Source: Chloroflexota bacterium | Lineage (GTDB): Bacteria; Chloroflexota; Anaerolineae; B4-G1 | Assembly: GCA_024232355.1 (NCBI GenBank) | Contig: JAAEPW010000288.1 | Location: 1 to 5,829, forward strand | DNA: 5,829 nucleotides | Reading direction: 5' to 3' | Program-made: the position numbers and the translations under genes | Notes under the pieces: model-generated | Told to the model about the DNA's origin: nothing | The model's database searches: none | Seen by the model: the letters and a program-made list of their open reading frames with translations, nothing else | Shown: in pieces, positions 1-5,813 of the stretch | Position numbering within the stretch: the stretch's first letter is position 1 | Layout of the letters: the number at the start of each line of letters is the position of its first letter

Positions 1-25
1 CAGTCTGGATATTTCCGCTGGTCTG

Positions 26-47
26 TACTAATTTGTCCAAAGTCCAA
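26..47. repeat. Imperfect direct repeat, copy 1
   Basis: Resembles 104-126, sharing TCCAAAGTCCAA exactly (36-47 and 115-126) and TA.TAATTT before it. Bases 30-38 (AATTTGTCC) also form a 9-bp inverted repeat with 68-76. The role is unknown. I see no gene in 1-197. Confidence 0.5.
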
Positions 48-103
48 TCTCATGATTCCTGACCGGCGGACAAATTGCTCTATATGAGATATATGATTTG
101 CAC

Positions 104-126
104 TATTAATTTTATCCAAAGTCCAA
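104..126. repeat. Imperfect direct repeat, copy 2
   Basis: Partner of 26-47, with the shared 12-mer TCCAAAGTCCAA at 115-126, 79 bases after the first copy. Confidence 0.5.
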
Positions 127-151
127 AGGTTTACCAACGGCTTCTTAAAGC

Positions 152-185
152 AAAAACGTTCCGGACGGGGTTACAAACCCCGTCC
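152..185 (-). terminator. Possible terminator of the intact RCC1 gene, built from a dispersed GTTTGTAAC palindrome
   Basis: On the minus strand a perfect 10-bp stem (arms 176-185 and 163-172, three-base loop TGT) starts 12 bases after the stop codon. GGAACG and a run of five T (156-152) follow. The six-base gap between stem and T-run is longer than in textbook terminators. A related palindrome with the same trailing (G)AACGTTTTT lies at 5674-5708 in the opposite orientation, so this is also a member of a dispersed repeat family. Confidence 0.45.
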
Positions 186-197
186 AGCAGAAAATTT

Positions 198-2729
198 TTA
201 CCGGAATTCAAACCGCCGGCAATCGCGGCGCACCCAGTTTTCCATTTGCCGGGGATCTGTACTTGCCTTGATCACCACACCGCAGCCCTTATACATTCCA
301 GGCGCAATTCCGTCCGGCAAGGTCAGGTCCAAAACCATAAATGAATGCCGGCCTTTTAAGTCAAGGCCGGTTTGGTAGGGCAGAATAACATCGGGCGGAC
401 TAAAAGAGAGCGGATAAGCCATGGTGATAAAATCCCCTTGTGGGAAAACAACCGCGGCGTACAAGTCATATAGCTCATCAGGCGCCGGATCGCCGTTGGT
501 CTTCAGAGTAAAAACCAAGCGCTCGCCGGTGTGATACACGGAACTGTTTAATAGCGCGTCTATCGTCAGCGGCAAAGTCGTCACCACATCTGCCGGCACG
601 CTTTGCCAAAACGGCCTGCCGTCGCCGAGTTGGCCGAGCGAGTTACTCCCCCAGCACTTGACCGTGCCGCCCGCGATCAGCGCACAGGTATTGATTCCGC
701 CCGCGGCTATCGTGGTCACGCCGCTTAAGTCCGCGGCCTTCACCGGTACGGAACTGGAGGATGTCGTGCCGTCGCCGAACTGGCCGGACGAATTCAACCC
801 CCAGCATTTGACCGCAGCAGCCGCGGTCAGTGCGCAGGTGTGGCGGCTGCCCGCGGTGATGGCGGCCACGCCGGTTAAGCCCGTCACCTCCACAGGGGCG
901 AAACGGGTGGTTTTCGTGCCATCGCCAAGCTGGCCCTCCCAGTTGGCCCCCCAACATTTGACCGTGCCAGCCGAAGTCAACGCACAAGTGTGTTCATCGC
1001 CCGCGGCTATTGCAATTACGCCGCTCAAGTCCGCCACATCCTCGAATGCGGAATAGGAGGACCAGCCTCCTATGCCGAGCTGGCCGGACCAATTGGCCCC
1101 CCAGCACCTGACCGTGCCGTCTGCAATCAGTGCGCAGGTGTGGTGTCCGCCCGCGGCCATCGCGGTGGCGCTGCTTACACCCGTCATGATTACGGGTACG
1201 GAACTGTCATCCGTCATTCCGTCGCCGAGTTGGCCGTCGCTATTGCTTCCCCAGCACATCACCTTGTTATCCACGGTCAGCGCACAGGCATGCATATAGC
1301 CCGCGGCTATCGCGGTCACACTGTTTAGCCCCGCCACTTCCTCGGGTATGGTGTTTTGGAATGCCGTGTCTCGCCAGCGCCAGACCGTGCCATTTGAGGT
1401 CAGCGCGTAGGTGTCGCGCCACTTCCACATTATTGCGATTATTCCGCGCAAGCCAGTCACCTCCACAAGCACGAGACTCTCCATATCGTCGCCAATTTCG
1501 CTGGACAAGCCGCTTCCCCAGCATTTGGCCGTTCCGTCCGCGGTCAACGCACAGGGGTGGTCGCCGCTCATGACAATCGCGGTCATACCGCTTAATCCCA
1601 TAATATCCATGGGTACGGAACTCCGAACCGTCACGCCATTACCCAGTTGACCGAACCTATTATTCCCCCAGCACTTAAGCGTGCCGTCCGCGATCAAGGC
1701 GCAAGTGTGCCACCCCCCGGCAGCTATCGCAGTGGCTCCGCTCGCCCCCTCCACGTATACGGGAATGGAACTGAAGGTTTCCGCGCTGTTGCCAAGTTGG
1801 CCGCTGCTGTTGTATCCCCAGCATCTGACCATGCCGTTTCCGATCAATGCGCAGGTGTGGGAGGCGCCTGCGGCTATCGCGGTCGCGCCGCTTACGCCCG
1901 TTACCGCAACCGGGGCAAAACTGTCCGTAGCCGTGCCGTTGCCAAGCTGGCTTGTCTCGTTACTTCCCCAGCACTTGACCGTGCCGCCCGCGATCAGCGC
2001 GCAGCTGTGATTATAACCCGCAGCTATGGCGGCAGCACTGTTTAAGCCCCTGACATCAACGGGAACGGATGTGTCGACAGTCGTGCCGTTGCCAAGCTGA
2101 CCGGAATCGTTGCCTCCCCAGCACTTGACCGTGCCGCCCGCGATCAGCGCACAGGTATAGTCATTACCCGCGGCTATCGCCGTCACACCGCTAACACCCG
2201 CCACCTCTACGGGTACGGCGCTGTCGGTTGCCGCGCCGTTGCCGATTTGCAGCATGAATCCATTGTTCATCCAGCACCTCACCGTACCATCCAGGATCAA
2301 CGCACAACTGTGTTGCTGGCCTGCGGAGATCGCAGTCACACCGCTTAAGTCCGGAACCTCCATCAGGCTGTTGTCCGGGCTGTAATCATTCCACCCCCAG
2401 CATTTGACCGTTCCGCCCGTGGTCAGTGCGCAGGTATGATATCCGCCCGCGGCTATCGCGGCAGCATCACTTAAGTCCGTCACCTCTACAGGCAGGGAAC
2501 TGCCGGATGTCGTGCCGTCACCGAGTTCGCCTGCGCTGTTGCTTCCCCAGCACAGAACCGTGCCGACCGCGGTCAGTGCGCAGGTGTGGAAATCGTTCAT
2601 GCTCACTTGCGCAATATTGCTCAAGGAGGCGGCCTGTAAAAAGGGGCTGTACAAGACCGCGAAACCGACGAGAGCATAAAACACCGCCGGAAAAAAAGTA
2701 AAAAATATCGTTGTGCGTTTCATATTCAT
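198..2729 (-). CDS. Secreted RCC1-repeat protein (two predicted seven-bladed beta-propellers plus C-terminal domain), intact copy
   Basis: 843 residues. Residues 1-34 look like a signal peptide: basic start (MNMKR), a long Phe/Ala/Val/Leu core, and cleavage near FLQA-A (33/34). Fourteen RCC1 repeats follow (about 35-718), most of 50 residues with the pattern TAIAAG..HTCAL...GTVKCWG.N..GQLGDGT....PV.V.G. Repeats 2 (42 residues) and 9 (41 residues) are short. The two Cys of each repeat lie 10 residues apart and probably form a disulfide outside the cytoplasm; repeat 9 lacks both. Fourteen repeats would fit two seven-bladed propellers (inference from RCC1 structure). A C-terminal domain (719-843) carries [14 protein letters not shown], a GRHSF segment and Cys816/Cys837. 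RCC1 propellers usually bind partners; neither substrate nor partner can be read from the sequence. I chose the ATG at 2729 because it aligns without gaps to the paralogue's start; an in-frame ATG at 2723 is possible. The start overlaps the upstream gene's stop by 4 bases, suggesting translational coupling. A hairpin lies just after the stop. Confidence 0.93.
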   Translation of the reverse strand: MNMKRTTIFFTFFPAVFYALVGFAVLYSPFLQAASLSNIAQVSMNDFHTCALTAVGTVLCWGSNSAGELGDGTTSGSSLPVEVTDLSDAAAIAAGGYHTCALTTGGTVKCWGWNDYSPDNSLMEVPDLSGVTAISAGQQHSCALILDGTVRCWMNNGFMLQIGNGAATDSAVPVEVAGVSGVTAIAAGNDYTCALIAGGTVKCWGGNDSGQLGNGTTVDTSVPVDVRGLNSAAAIAAGYNHSCALIAGGTVKCWGSNETSQLGNGTATDSFAPVAVTGVSGATAIAAGASHTCALIGNGMVRCWGYNSSGQLGNSAETFSSIPVYVEGASGATAIAAGGWHTCALIADGTLKCWGNNRFGQLGNGVTVRSSVPMDIMGLSGMTAIVMSGDHPCALTADGTAKCWGSGLSSEIGDDMESLVLVEVTGLRGIIAIMWKWRDTYALTSNGTVWRWRDTAFQNTIPEEVAGLNSVTAIAAGYMHACALTVDNKVMCWGSNSDGQLGDGMTDDSSVPVIMTGVSSATAMAAGGHHTCALIADGTVRCWGANWSGQLGIGGWSSYSAFEDVADLSGVIAIAAGDEHTCALTSAGTVKCWGANWEGQLGDGTKTTRFAPVEVTGLTGVAAITAGSRHTCALTAAAAVKCWGLNSSGQFGDGTTSSSSVPVKAADLSGVTTIAAGGINTCALIAGGTVKCWGSNSLGQLGDGRPFWQSVPADVVTTLPLTIDALLNSSVYHTGERLVFTLKTNGDPAPDELYDLYAAVVFPQGDFITMAYPLSFSPPDVILPYQTGLDLKGRHSFMVLDLTLPDGIAPGMYKGCGVVIKASTDPRQMENWVRRDCRRFEFR
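348..370. repeat. Perfect 8-bp inverted repeat in the C-terminal domain coding region
   Basis: CCGGCCTT (348-355) and AAGGCCGG (363-370) are separated by 7 bases. The paralogue lacks 6 bases here (TCAAGG, 361-366) and has only an imperfect palindrome, so the extra bases, which add two codons (LDLKGRH against LKGRH), perfect the stem. Confidence 0.6.
576..2627 (-). repeat. Tandem array of 14 degenerate ~150-bp RCC1 coding repeats (intact gene)
   Basis: The period is about 150 bp, matching 50-residue repeats. Units are diverged but share long identical blocks; for example 1965-2000 and 2115-2150 are identical over 36 bases and exactly 150 apart. The unit at 1329-1451 (repeat 9) is shortened and has lost both cysteines. 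Confidence 0.9.
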
Positions 2730-5185
2730 CGTAACTCGTGCCTGAACGGAAACCCAAAATTTTGTTTCGGGAATGAGCGAAGCGAATTCCCGAAACGCCG
2801 GAACGCCGAGGTTTCGGGAATTCCTTCGTCATTCCCGAAACAGTCTGGCCGGGGTTTTCGGTCAGGCACTAACTCAAACCATTGACAATCCCAGTCTATC
2901 CAGTGGTCCATTTGCCAGGGGTCTGTTTTTGCCACGGCTGCCACGCCGCAAGCGCTATATGCCCCCGGCGCAATTCCGTCCGGCAGGATCATATCCAAAA
3001 TCATAAATGAATGCCGGCCTTTTAAGCCGGTTTGGTTGGGCAGAATAACACCGGGCGGGCTAAAAGAGAGCGGATCAGCGATGCTGATAAAATCCCCTTG
3101 CGGCAAAAGAACCGCGGCATACAAGTCGTATAACTCGTCAGGCGCCGAATCGCCGTTGGTTTCCAAAGCGAATTGCAGCAGTTCGCCAGTTTGGTACGCA
3201 GACCCGTTTAATGCCACAGTTGTCATCACTGGCGAAGCCGCCGCCACGACATTCGCCGGGGTGGCCCGCCAACGCAATCTGCCGTTGCCGAGTTGACCGG
3301 CGGGGTTATCCCCCCAACAGCTAACCGCGCCGCTCGCGGTCAGCGCGCAGCTATGGCGGTTGCCCGCGGTTATCGCGGTTACGCCGCTTAAGTCCGCCAC
3401 CTCCACGGGTACAAAACTGTCGACCGTCGTACTGTCACCGAGCTGGCCGTCACTGTTGTTCCCCCAGCATCTGACCGTGCCGGCCGTGGTCAGCGCACAA
3501 CTGTTGTTGCCACCCGCGGCTATCACGGCCATGCCGCTTGCATTCGTTACATTTACGGGGACGGAACTGTCGTCCGTCGTGCCGTCGCCAAGCTGGCCGG
3601 AGGAATTCTTTCCCCAACATCTAACCGTGCCGCCCGCGACCAGTGCGCAGGTGTGGGATTCGCCCGCGGCTATCGCAACCACATCGCTTAGGTTCACCAC
3701 TTCCACGGGTACGAAACTGCCGTCCCACCGCTGGCTGTCGCCGAGTTGGCCGTACCAACCGCCTCCCCAGCATATAACCGTACCTCCCTCGATGAGCGCG
3801 CAGGTATGCCACAAGCCCGCGGCTATCGCGGTCACATTGCGTAAACCAGCCACCTTCACAGGCACGAAACTGTCGGTTTCCGTGCCGTCGCCGAGTCGGC
3901 CTGCTGTGTTGCCTCCCCAGCACATGACCGTTCCATCCGCGATCAGCGCGCAGGTGTGTTCTTCACCCGCGGCTATCGCGGTCACGCCGCGCAAGTCCGT
4001 CACTTCCACGGGTACAAAACTGTCGGTTTCCGTGCCGTCGCCGAGCCGACCAGACCAATTGGCCCCCCAGCACCTGACCATGCCGTCTACAGTCAGCGCG
4101 CAGGAATGAAACGAACTCACGGTTATCGCGGTCACATCGCGTAAGCCCATTACGTCAACAGGAATGGTGCTGGTGGTCGCCGTGCCGTCACCGAGTTCGC
4201 CTGATCCGTTCCCCTCCCAGCATCTGACCGTTCCATCCGCGATTAGCGCACAAGTGTGGGCGGCGCCCGCGGCTATCGAGGACGCGCCGTGTAAACCCGT
4301 CACCTCCACGGGGACGGAACTCCGGATCGCCGCACCGTCGCCGAGTTGACCGTGATAGTTGCCTCCCCAACATCTAAGCCTGCCGCCCGCGATTAAGGCG
4401 CAAGAATGAGATCCGCCCGCGACTATCGCGGTCGCTCCGCTTACTCCTGTCACATCTGTAAATATGGAATTGGAGGTCTCCACGTTACCGCCAAGTTGAC
4501 CGCTATCGTTGTCTCCCCAGCACCTGACCATGCCGTTTTCGATCAACGCACAGGTGTGGGACACGGCAATGGCTATTGCGGTCACACCGCGTAAGCCCGT
4601 TATTTCAACGGGGATGAGATTGAGGGTTGTCATACCGTCGCCAGCGTCGAGATACCCCCAGCATTTAACCGTGCCGCCTGCGATCAGCGCGCAAGTGTGG
4701 CTGCCCGCGGCTATTGCGGTTACGTCGTGCAACCCTGTCACGTCCACGGGTACGGGGCTGTCGGTTGTCGTGCCGTTGCCGAGCTCGCCGTATTCGTTCC
4801 ATCCCCAACACTTGACCGTGCCGCCCGTGATCAATGCACAGGCGTGGAGCGAGCCTATGGCTATCGCAGTTACACCACTCAAGCCCGTCACCTCCTCGGG
4901 CATGGAATTGGAACCGACGGTTACGTCGCCGAATATCATGAACACGCTGTTCTCCCAGCACTTGACCGTGCCATCCATGATCAACGCACAACTGTGTTGC
5001 ACGCCCGCGGCTATCGCGGTCACGCCTTGCAAGCCTGCCACCTCCACGGGTACGGGGCTTTCCGGGTTCTCTTTGCTCCACCTTCCCCAGCACTTGACCG
5101 TGCCGTCCGTACTCAGCGCGCAACTGTGCCGCAAGCCCGCGGCTATCGCGCTGATGCCGCTCAAACCTATTACGTCCACAGGCAC
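2726..5185 (-). CDS. Downstream open part of the disrupted RCC1 paralogue: repeats 2-14, C-terminal domain and inserted tail
   Basis: 819 codons open from a GTG at 5185. That GTG lies inside repeat 1 and has no convincing ribosome-binding site, so it is unlikely to be a true start; translation would need readthrough of the amber 40 bases upstream. In full-gene numbering the repeats are: 2 (86-129, short), 3 (130-179, CWENSVFM variant), 4 (180-229), 5 (230-275, short), 6 to 10 (276-525), 11 (526-576, with QRWDGS) and 12 to 14 (577-727). Every one keeps the CAL and CW cysteines. The C-terminal domain (728-850) has Cys824 and Cys845 at the same places as the paralogue. Residues 851-896, from VPDRKPRP to PFRHEL, are encoded by the inserted palindromic element and one copy of its target duplication. 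They add one extra cysteine (860) and many Arg and Phe. Confidence 0.6.
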   Translation of the reverse strand: MPVDVIGLSGISAIAAGLRHSCALSTDGTVKCWGRWSKENPESPVPVEVAGLQGVTAIAAGVQHSCALIMDGTVKCWENSVFMIFGDVTVGSNSMPEEVTGLSGVTAIAIGSLHACALITGGTVKCWGWNEYGELGNGTTTDSPVPVDVTGLHDVTAIAAGSHTCALIAGGTVKCWGYLDAGDGMTTLNLIPVEITGLRGVTAIAIAVSHTCALIENGMVRCWGDNDSGQLGGNVETSNSIFTDVTGVSGATAIVAGGSHSCALIAGGRLRCWGGNYHGQLGDGAAIRSSVPVEVTGLHGASSIAAGAAHTCALIADGTVRCWEGNGSGELGDGTATTSTIPVDVMGLRDVTAITVSSFHSCALTVDGMVRCWGANWSGRLGDGTETDSFVPVEVTDLRGVTAIAAGEEHTCALIADGTVMCWGGNTAGRLGDGTETDSFVPVKVAGLRNVTAIAAGLWHTCALIEGGTVICWGGGWYGQLGDSQRWDGSFVPVEVVNLSDVVAIAAGESHTCALVAGGTVRCWGKNSSGQLGDGTTDDSSVPVNVTNASGMAVIAAGGNNSCALTTAGTVRCWGNNSDGQLGDSTTVDSFVPVEVADLSGVTAITAGNRHSCALTASGAVSCWGDNPAGQLGNGRLRWRATPANVVAAASPVMTTVALNGSAYQTGELLQFALETNGDSAPDELYDLYAAVLLPQGDFISIADPLSFSPPGVILPNQTGLKGRHSFMILDMILPDGIAPGAYSACGVAAVAKTDPWQMDHWIDWDCQWFELVPDRKPRPDCFGNDEGIPETSAFRRFGNSLRSFPKQNFGFPFRHELR
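2732..2737. repeat. Target-site duplication, left copy (TAACTC)
   Basis: Perfect direct repeat of 2870-2875, directly abutting the element's left terminal inverted repeat. On the coding strand this copy reads GAGTTA, lies between the element and the downstream gene's ATG, and keeps the bases that stood before that ATG prior to insertion. Confidence 0.8.
2735..2737 (-). promoter_or_regulatory. Possible weak ribosome-binding site of the intact RCC1 gene
   Basis: On the minus strand GAG lies 5 bases before the ATG at 2729 (GAGTTACGATG). It belongs to the target duplication, so the same bases preceded the ATG before the element inserted. The match to a Shine-Dalgarno sequence is short. Coupling to the overlapping upstream reading frame may matter more. 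Confidence 0.3.
2738..2869. mobile_element. 132-bp MITE-like palindromic element inserted in frame at the end of the upstream RCC1 gene
   Basis: The ends are 18-bp imperfect terminal inverted repeats, GTGCCTGAACGGAAACCC at 2738-2755 against the complement of 2852-2869, matching at 16 of 18 positions. The interior is also palindromic: a 33-bp arm at 2764-2796 faces a 31-bp arm at 2811-2841 across a 14-bp centre. Each arm is itself a hairpin built from GTTTCGGGAAT and its complement (11-bp stems at 2764-2774/2786-2796 and 2811-2821/2831-2841). Position 2756-2763 reads AAAATTTT. Perfect 6-bp direct repeats TAACTC flank the element. It is too short to encode a transposase, so it would be mobilised in trans. 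The family is not one I can name. Its RNA would fold into a strong branched hairpin between the two coding regions. Confidence 0.82.
2870..2875. repeat. Target-site duplication, right copy (TAACTC)
   Basis: Perfect direct repeat of 2732-2737, directly abutting the right terminal inverted repeat. On the coding strand it encodes the Glu-Leu (GAG TTA) after which the inserted 46-residue tail begins. Confidence 0.8.
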
Positions 5186-5317
5186 GGAACTGTCGATCCT
5201 CGTGCCATTGCCAAGTTGGCCGACCTAATTCGCGCCCCAGCATCTGACCGTGCCGCCCGTGGTCAACGCGCAGGTGTGAGACCAACTCGCTGCCACTTGC
5301 GTGATATCCTGTAAGGA
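3239..5317 (-). repeat. Tandem array of 14 degenerate ~150-bp RCC1 coding repeats (disrupted gene)
   Basis: Same period and motif order as the array of the intact gene. Blocks 3867-3895 and 4017-4045 are identical over 29 bases and lie exactly one unit (150 bp) apart. Both fall in repeats that read [14 protein letters not shown], pointing to local copying between units 9 and 10. Confidence 0.9.
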
Positions 5318-5419
5318 ACCAGCCCATAAAAGGGGACTGTACAAACCCGTAAAACCGGCAAGCCCCAAAAGCGCCGCCCGGAAAAAGGCGGAAAATATCG
5401 TTATGCATTTGATTTTCAT
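5225..5419 (-). CDS. N-terminal fragment of the disrupted RCC1 paralogue (signal peptide plus half of repeat 1)
   Basis: 64 codons, ending at the amber codon. Residues 1-33 are a clear signal peptide: MKIK, then a hydrophobic Ala/Leu/Gly/Phe core, ending LLWA-GS with cleavage expected after Ala33. The mature part would be about 31 residues holding the first CAL...GTVRCWG half-blade, with both cysteines (50 and 60). Such a peptide could not form a propeller. The start aligns codon for codon with that of the downstream paralogue (M-K-I-K-C-I-T-I-F against M-N-M-K-R-T-T-I-F), which supports the ATG at 5419. Upstream, the sequence TTCAGGCACTAAAAT offers only a weak AGG as ribosome-binding site, 9 bases before the ATG. 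Confidence 0.6.
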   Translation of the reverse strand: MKIKCITIFSAFFRAALLGLAGFTGLYSPLLWAGSLQDITQVAASWSHTCALTTGGTVRCWGAN

Positions 5420-5425
5420 ATTTTA

Positions 5426-5450
5426 GTGCCTGAACGAAAACTCCATTTTG
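5426..5450. repeat. Lone copy of the MITE-like element's terminal repeat next to the disrupted gene's start
   Basis: 5426-5443 matches each terminal repeat of the 132-bp element at 16 of 18 positions (GTGCCTGAACGAAAACTC), and a further ATTTTG resembles the bases after the left end. No second end, no interior arms and no target duplication are visible. It may be a relic of an element, or an upstream motif shared by both genes. It lies only 6 bases before the ATG at 5419. Confidence 0.55.
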
Positions 5451-5571
5451 TGCTTTTCCTTGGCAAAGCGTAACACACTGCAAGCCCTGTGTCTGCATAT
5501 TTTCTTCGCTCTCACGCTCCTGTGTCACTGCCATTAAGTTAGGAATAACGAAAAAATAACTTCCCCATAAT

Positions 5572-5607
5572 TCTGAAACAACGAAATACGCGAAACACAC
5601 GAAAAAA
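5572..5607. repeat. Four-unit 9-bp periodic A-rich motif
   Basis: Successive 9-mers read TCTGAAACA, ACGAAATAC, GCGAAACAC and ACGAAAAAA, an imperfect NCGAAANAN periodicity. It directly adjoins the T-run side of the minus-strand terminator. No function can be assigned. Confidence 0.4.
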
Positions 5608-5628
5608 ACGGGCCTCCGGCTTTGGCCC
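5602..5628 (-). terminator. Rho-independent terminator of an upstream minus-strand transcript
   Basis: On the minus strand GGGCC (5628-5624) pairs with GGCCC (5614-5610) across a 9-base loop, followed by one G and seven T (5608-5602). The strong G+C stem with an immediate T-run is a standard intrinsic terminator. It lies upstream of the RCC1 pair, so it probably ends transcription from a gene beyond 5829 and insulates the pair, implying a separate promoter between 5602 and 5419. Confidence 0.6.
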
Positions 5629-5673
5629 TTTGTCATCCCGGGGCGATCCCCGGACAAAGCCCGATACCCCGCC

Positions 5674-5708
5674 GGAGCAGGTTTGTAACCTGCTCCGAAA
5701 CGTTTTTT
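5674..5708 (+). repeat. Dispersed GTTTGTAAC-type palindrome followed by a T-run
   Basis: Perfect 10-bp arms GGAGCAGGTT (5674-5683) and AACCTGCTCC (5687-5696) with loop TGT, then GAAACG and six T (5703-5708). It has the same architecture as the hairpin at 152-185 but opposite orientation, with compensating changes in the stems. As RNA from the plus strand it would resemble a terminator, but no plus-strand gene precedes it here. Confidence 0.6.
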
Positions 5709-5717
5709 CCTGATTCT

Positions 5718-5731
5718 AACGGATTCTGTGG
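5718..5731. repeat. Short direct repeat, copy 1
   Basis: AACGGATTCTGTGG recurs at 5798-5813 with two extra T, 80 bases away. Function unknown. Confidence 0.4.
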
Positions 5732-5797
5732 GTAACAAAATCAATGAGTTAGCCCGCAGAATCGGGCGGTACGGAGAGTACATATGGGCCTGGTTCC

Positions 5798-5813
5798 AAC
5801 GGATTTTCTGTGG
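5798..5813. repeat. Short direct repeat, copy 2
   Basis: AACGGATTTTCTGTGG, partner of 5718-5731. The bases up to the window edge show nothing recognisable. Confidence 0.4.

Larger units (their letters stand above)
2726..5419 (-). pseudogene. RCC1-repeat paralogue interrupted by an in-frame amber codon and lengthened by a repeat element
   Basis: This is the whole upstream paralogue: 897 codons plus stop, one frame throughout, with a single internal stop (TAG at 5227-5225, codon 65). Its plan equals the downstream gene: signal peptide (1-33), 14 RCC1 repeats (35-727) and a C-terminal domain (728-850). A 46-residue foreign tail (851-896) and a final Arg follow. The amber falls in repeat 1, in C-W-G-A-N-stop-V-G-Q-L-G. 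In the three other repeats reading C-W-G-A-N the next residue is Trp, so a TGG to TAG change is the simplest origin. No other stop or frameshift occurs in over 830 codons, so the lesion is recent or is tolerated by readthrough or suppression. Unsuppressed, the only product from the true start is 64 residues. Stopped ribosomes could also reduce expression of the overlapping downstream gene. A sequencing error at 5226 is an alternative. Confidence 0.8.

Noticed and set aside
58..65. CCTGACCG as another element end
   Set aside because: Only an 8-base match to the terminal repeat, with no flanking similarity.
75..344. Plus-strand open frame of 89 codons
   Set aside because: It mostly overlaps the 3' end of the intact gene and the hairpin, with no recognisable domain or ribosome-binding site.
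3360..4109. Long plus-strand open frame (249 codons), and a similar one at 4509-5228 (239 codons)
   Set aside because: They lie antisense to the RCC1 array and repeat with its 150-bp period. Their openness is a by-product of the repeated, G+C-rich coding strand, and the translation has no independent domain.
5183..5185. GTG at 5185 as an independent start of the disrupted gene
   Set aside because: It lies within repeat 1, aligns with internal Val of V-P-V, lacks a ribosome-binding site and would skip the signal peptide.
576..5317. CRISPR array
   Set aside because: The ~150-bp repeats are degenerate coding units with an open frame, not short identical repeats with unique spacers.
5550..5580. 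Promoter TTGTTT-17-TATTTT on the minus strand
   Set aside because: Only 3 of 6 and 4 of 6 matches to sigma-70 boxes in an A+T-rich stretch, too weak to call.
5674..5708. Functional plus-strand terminator
   Set aside because: The shape fits, but no plus-strand gene precedes it and the same structure occurs as a dispersed repeat, so it is listed as a repeat.
4665..5783. Minus-strand open frame of 372 codons spanning the upstream region and the amber site
   Set aside because: It is in a different frame from the RCC1 gene and reads the repeats as Arg/His-rich nonsense. Its first part is translated intergenic palindrome (GAGYKPAPAG), a common artefact of such repeats.
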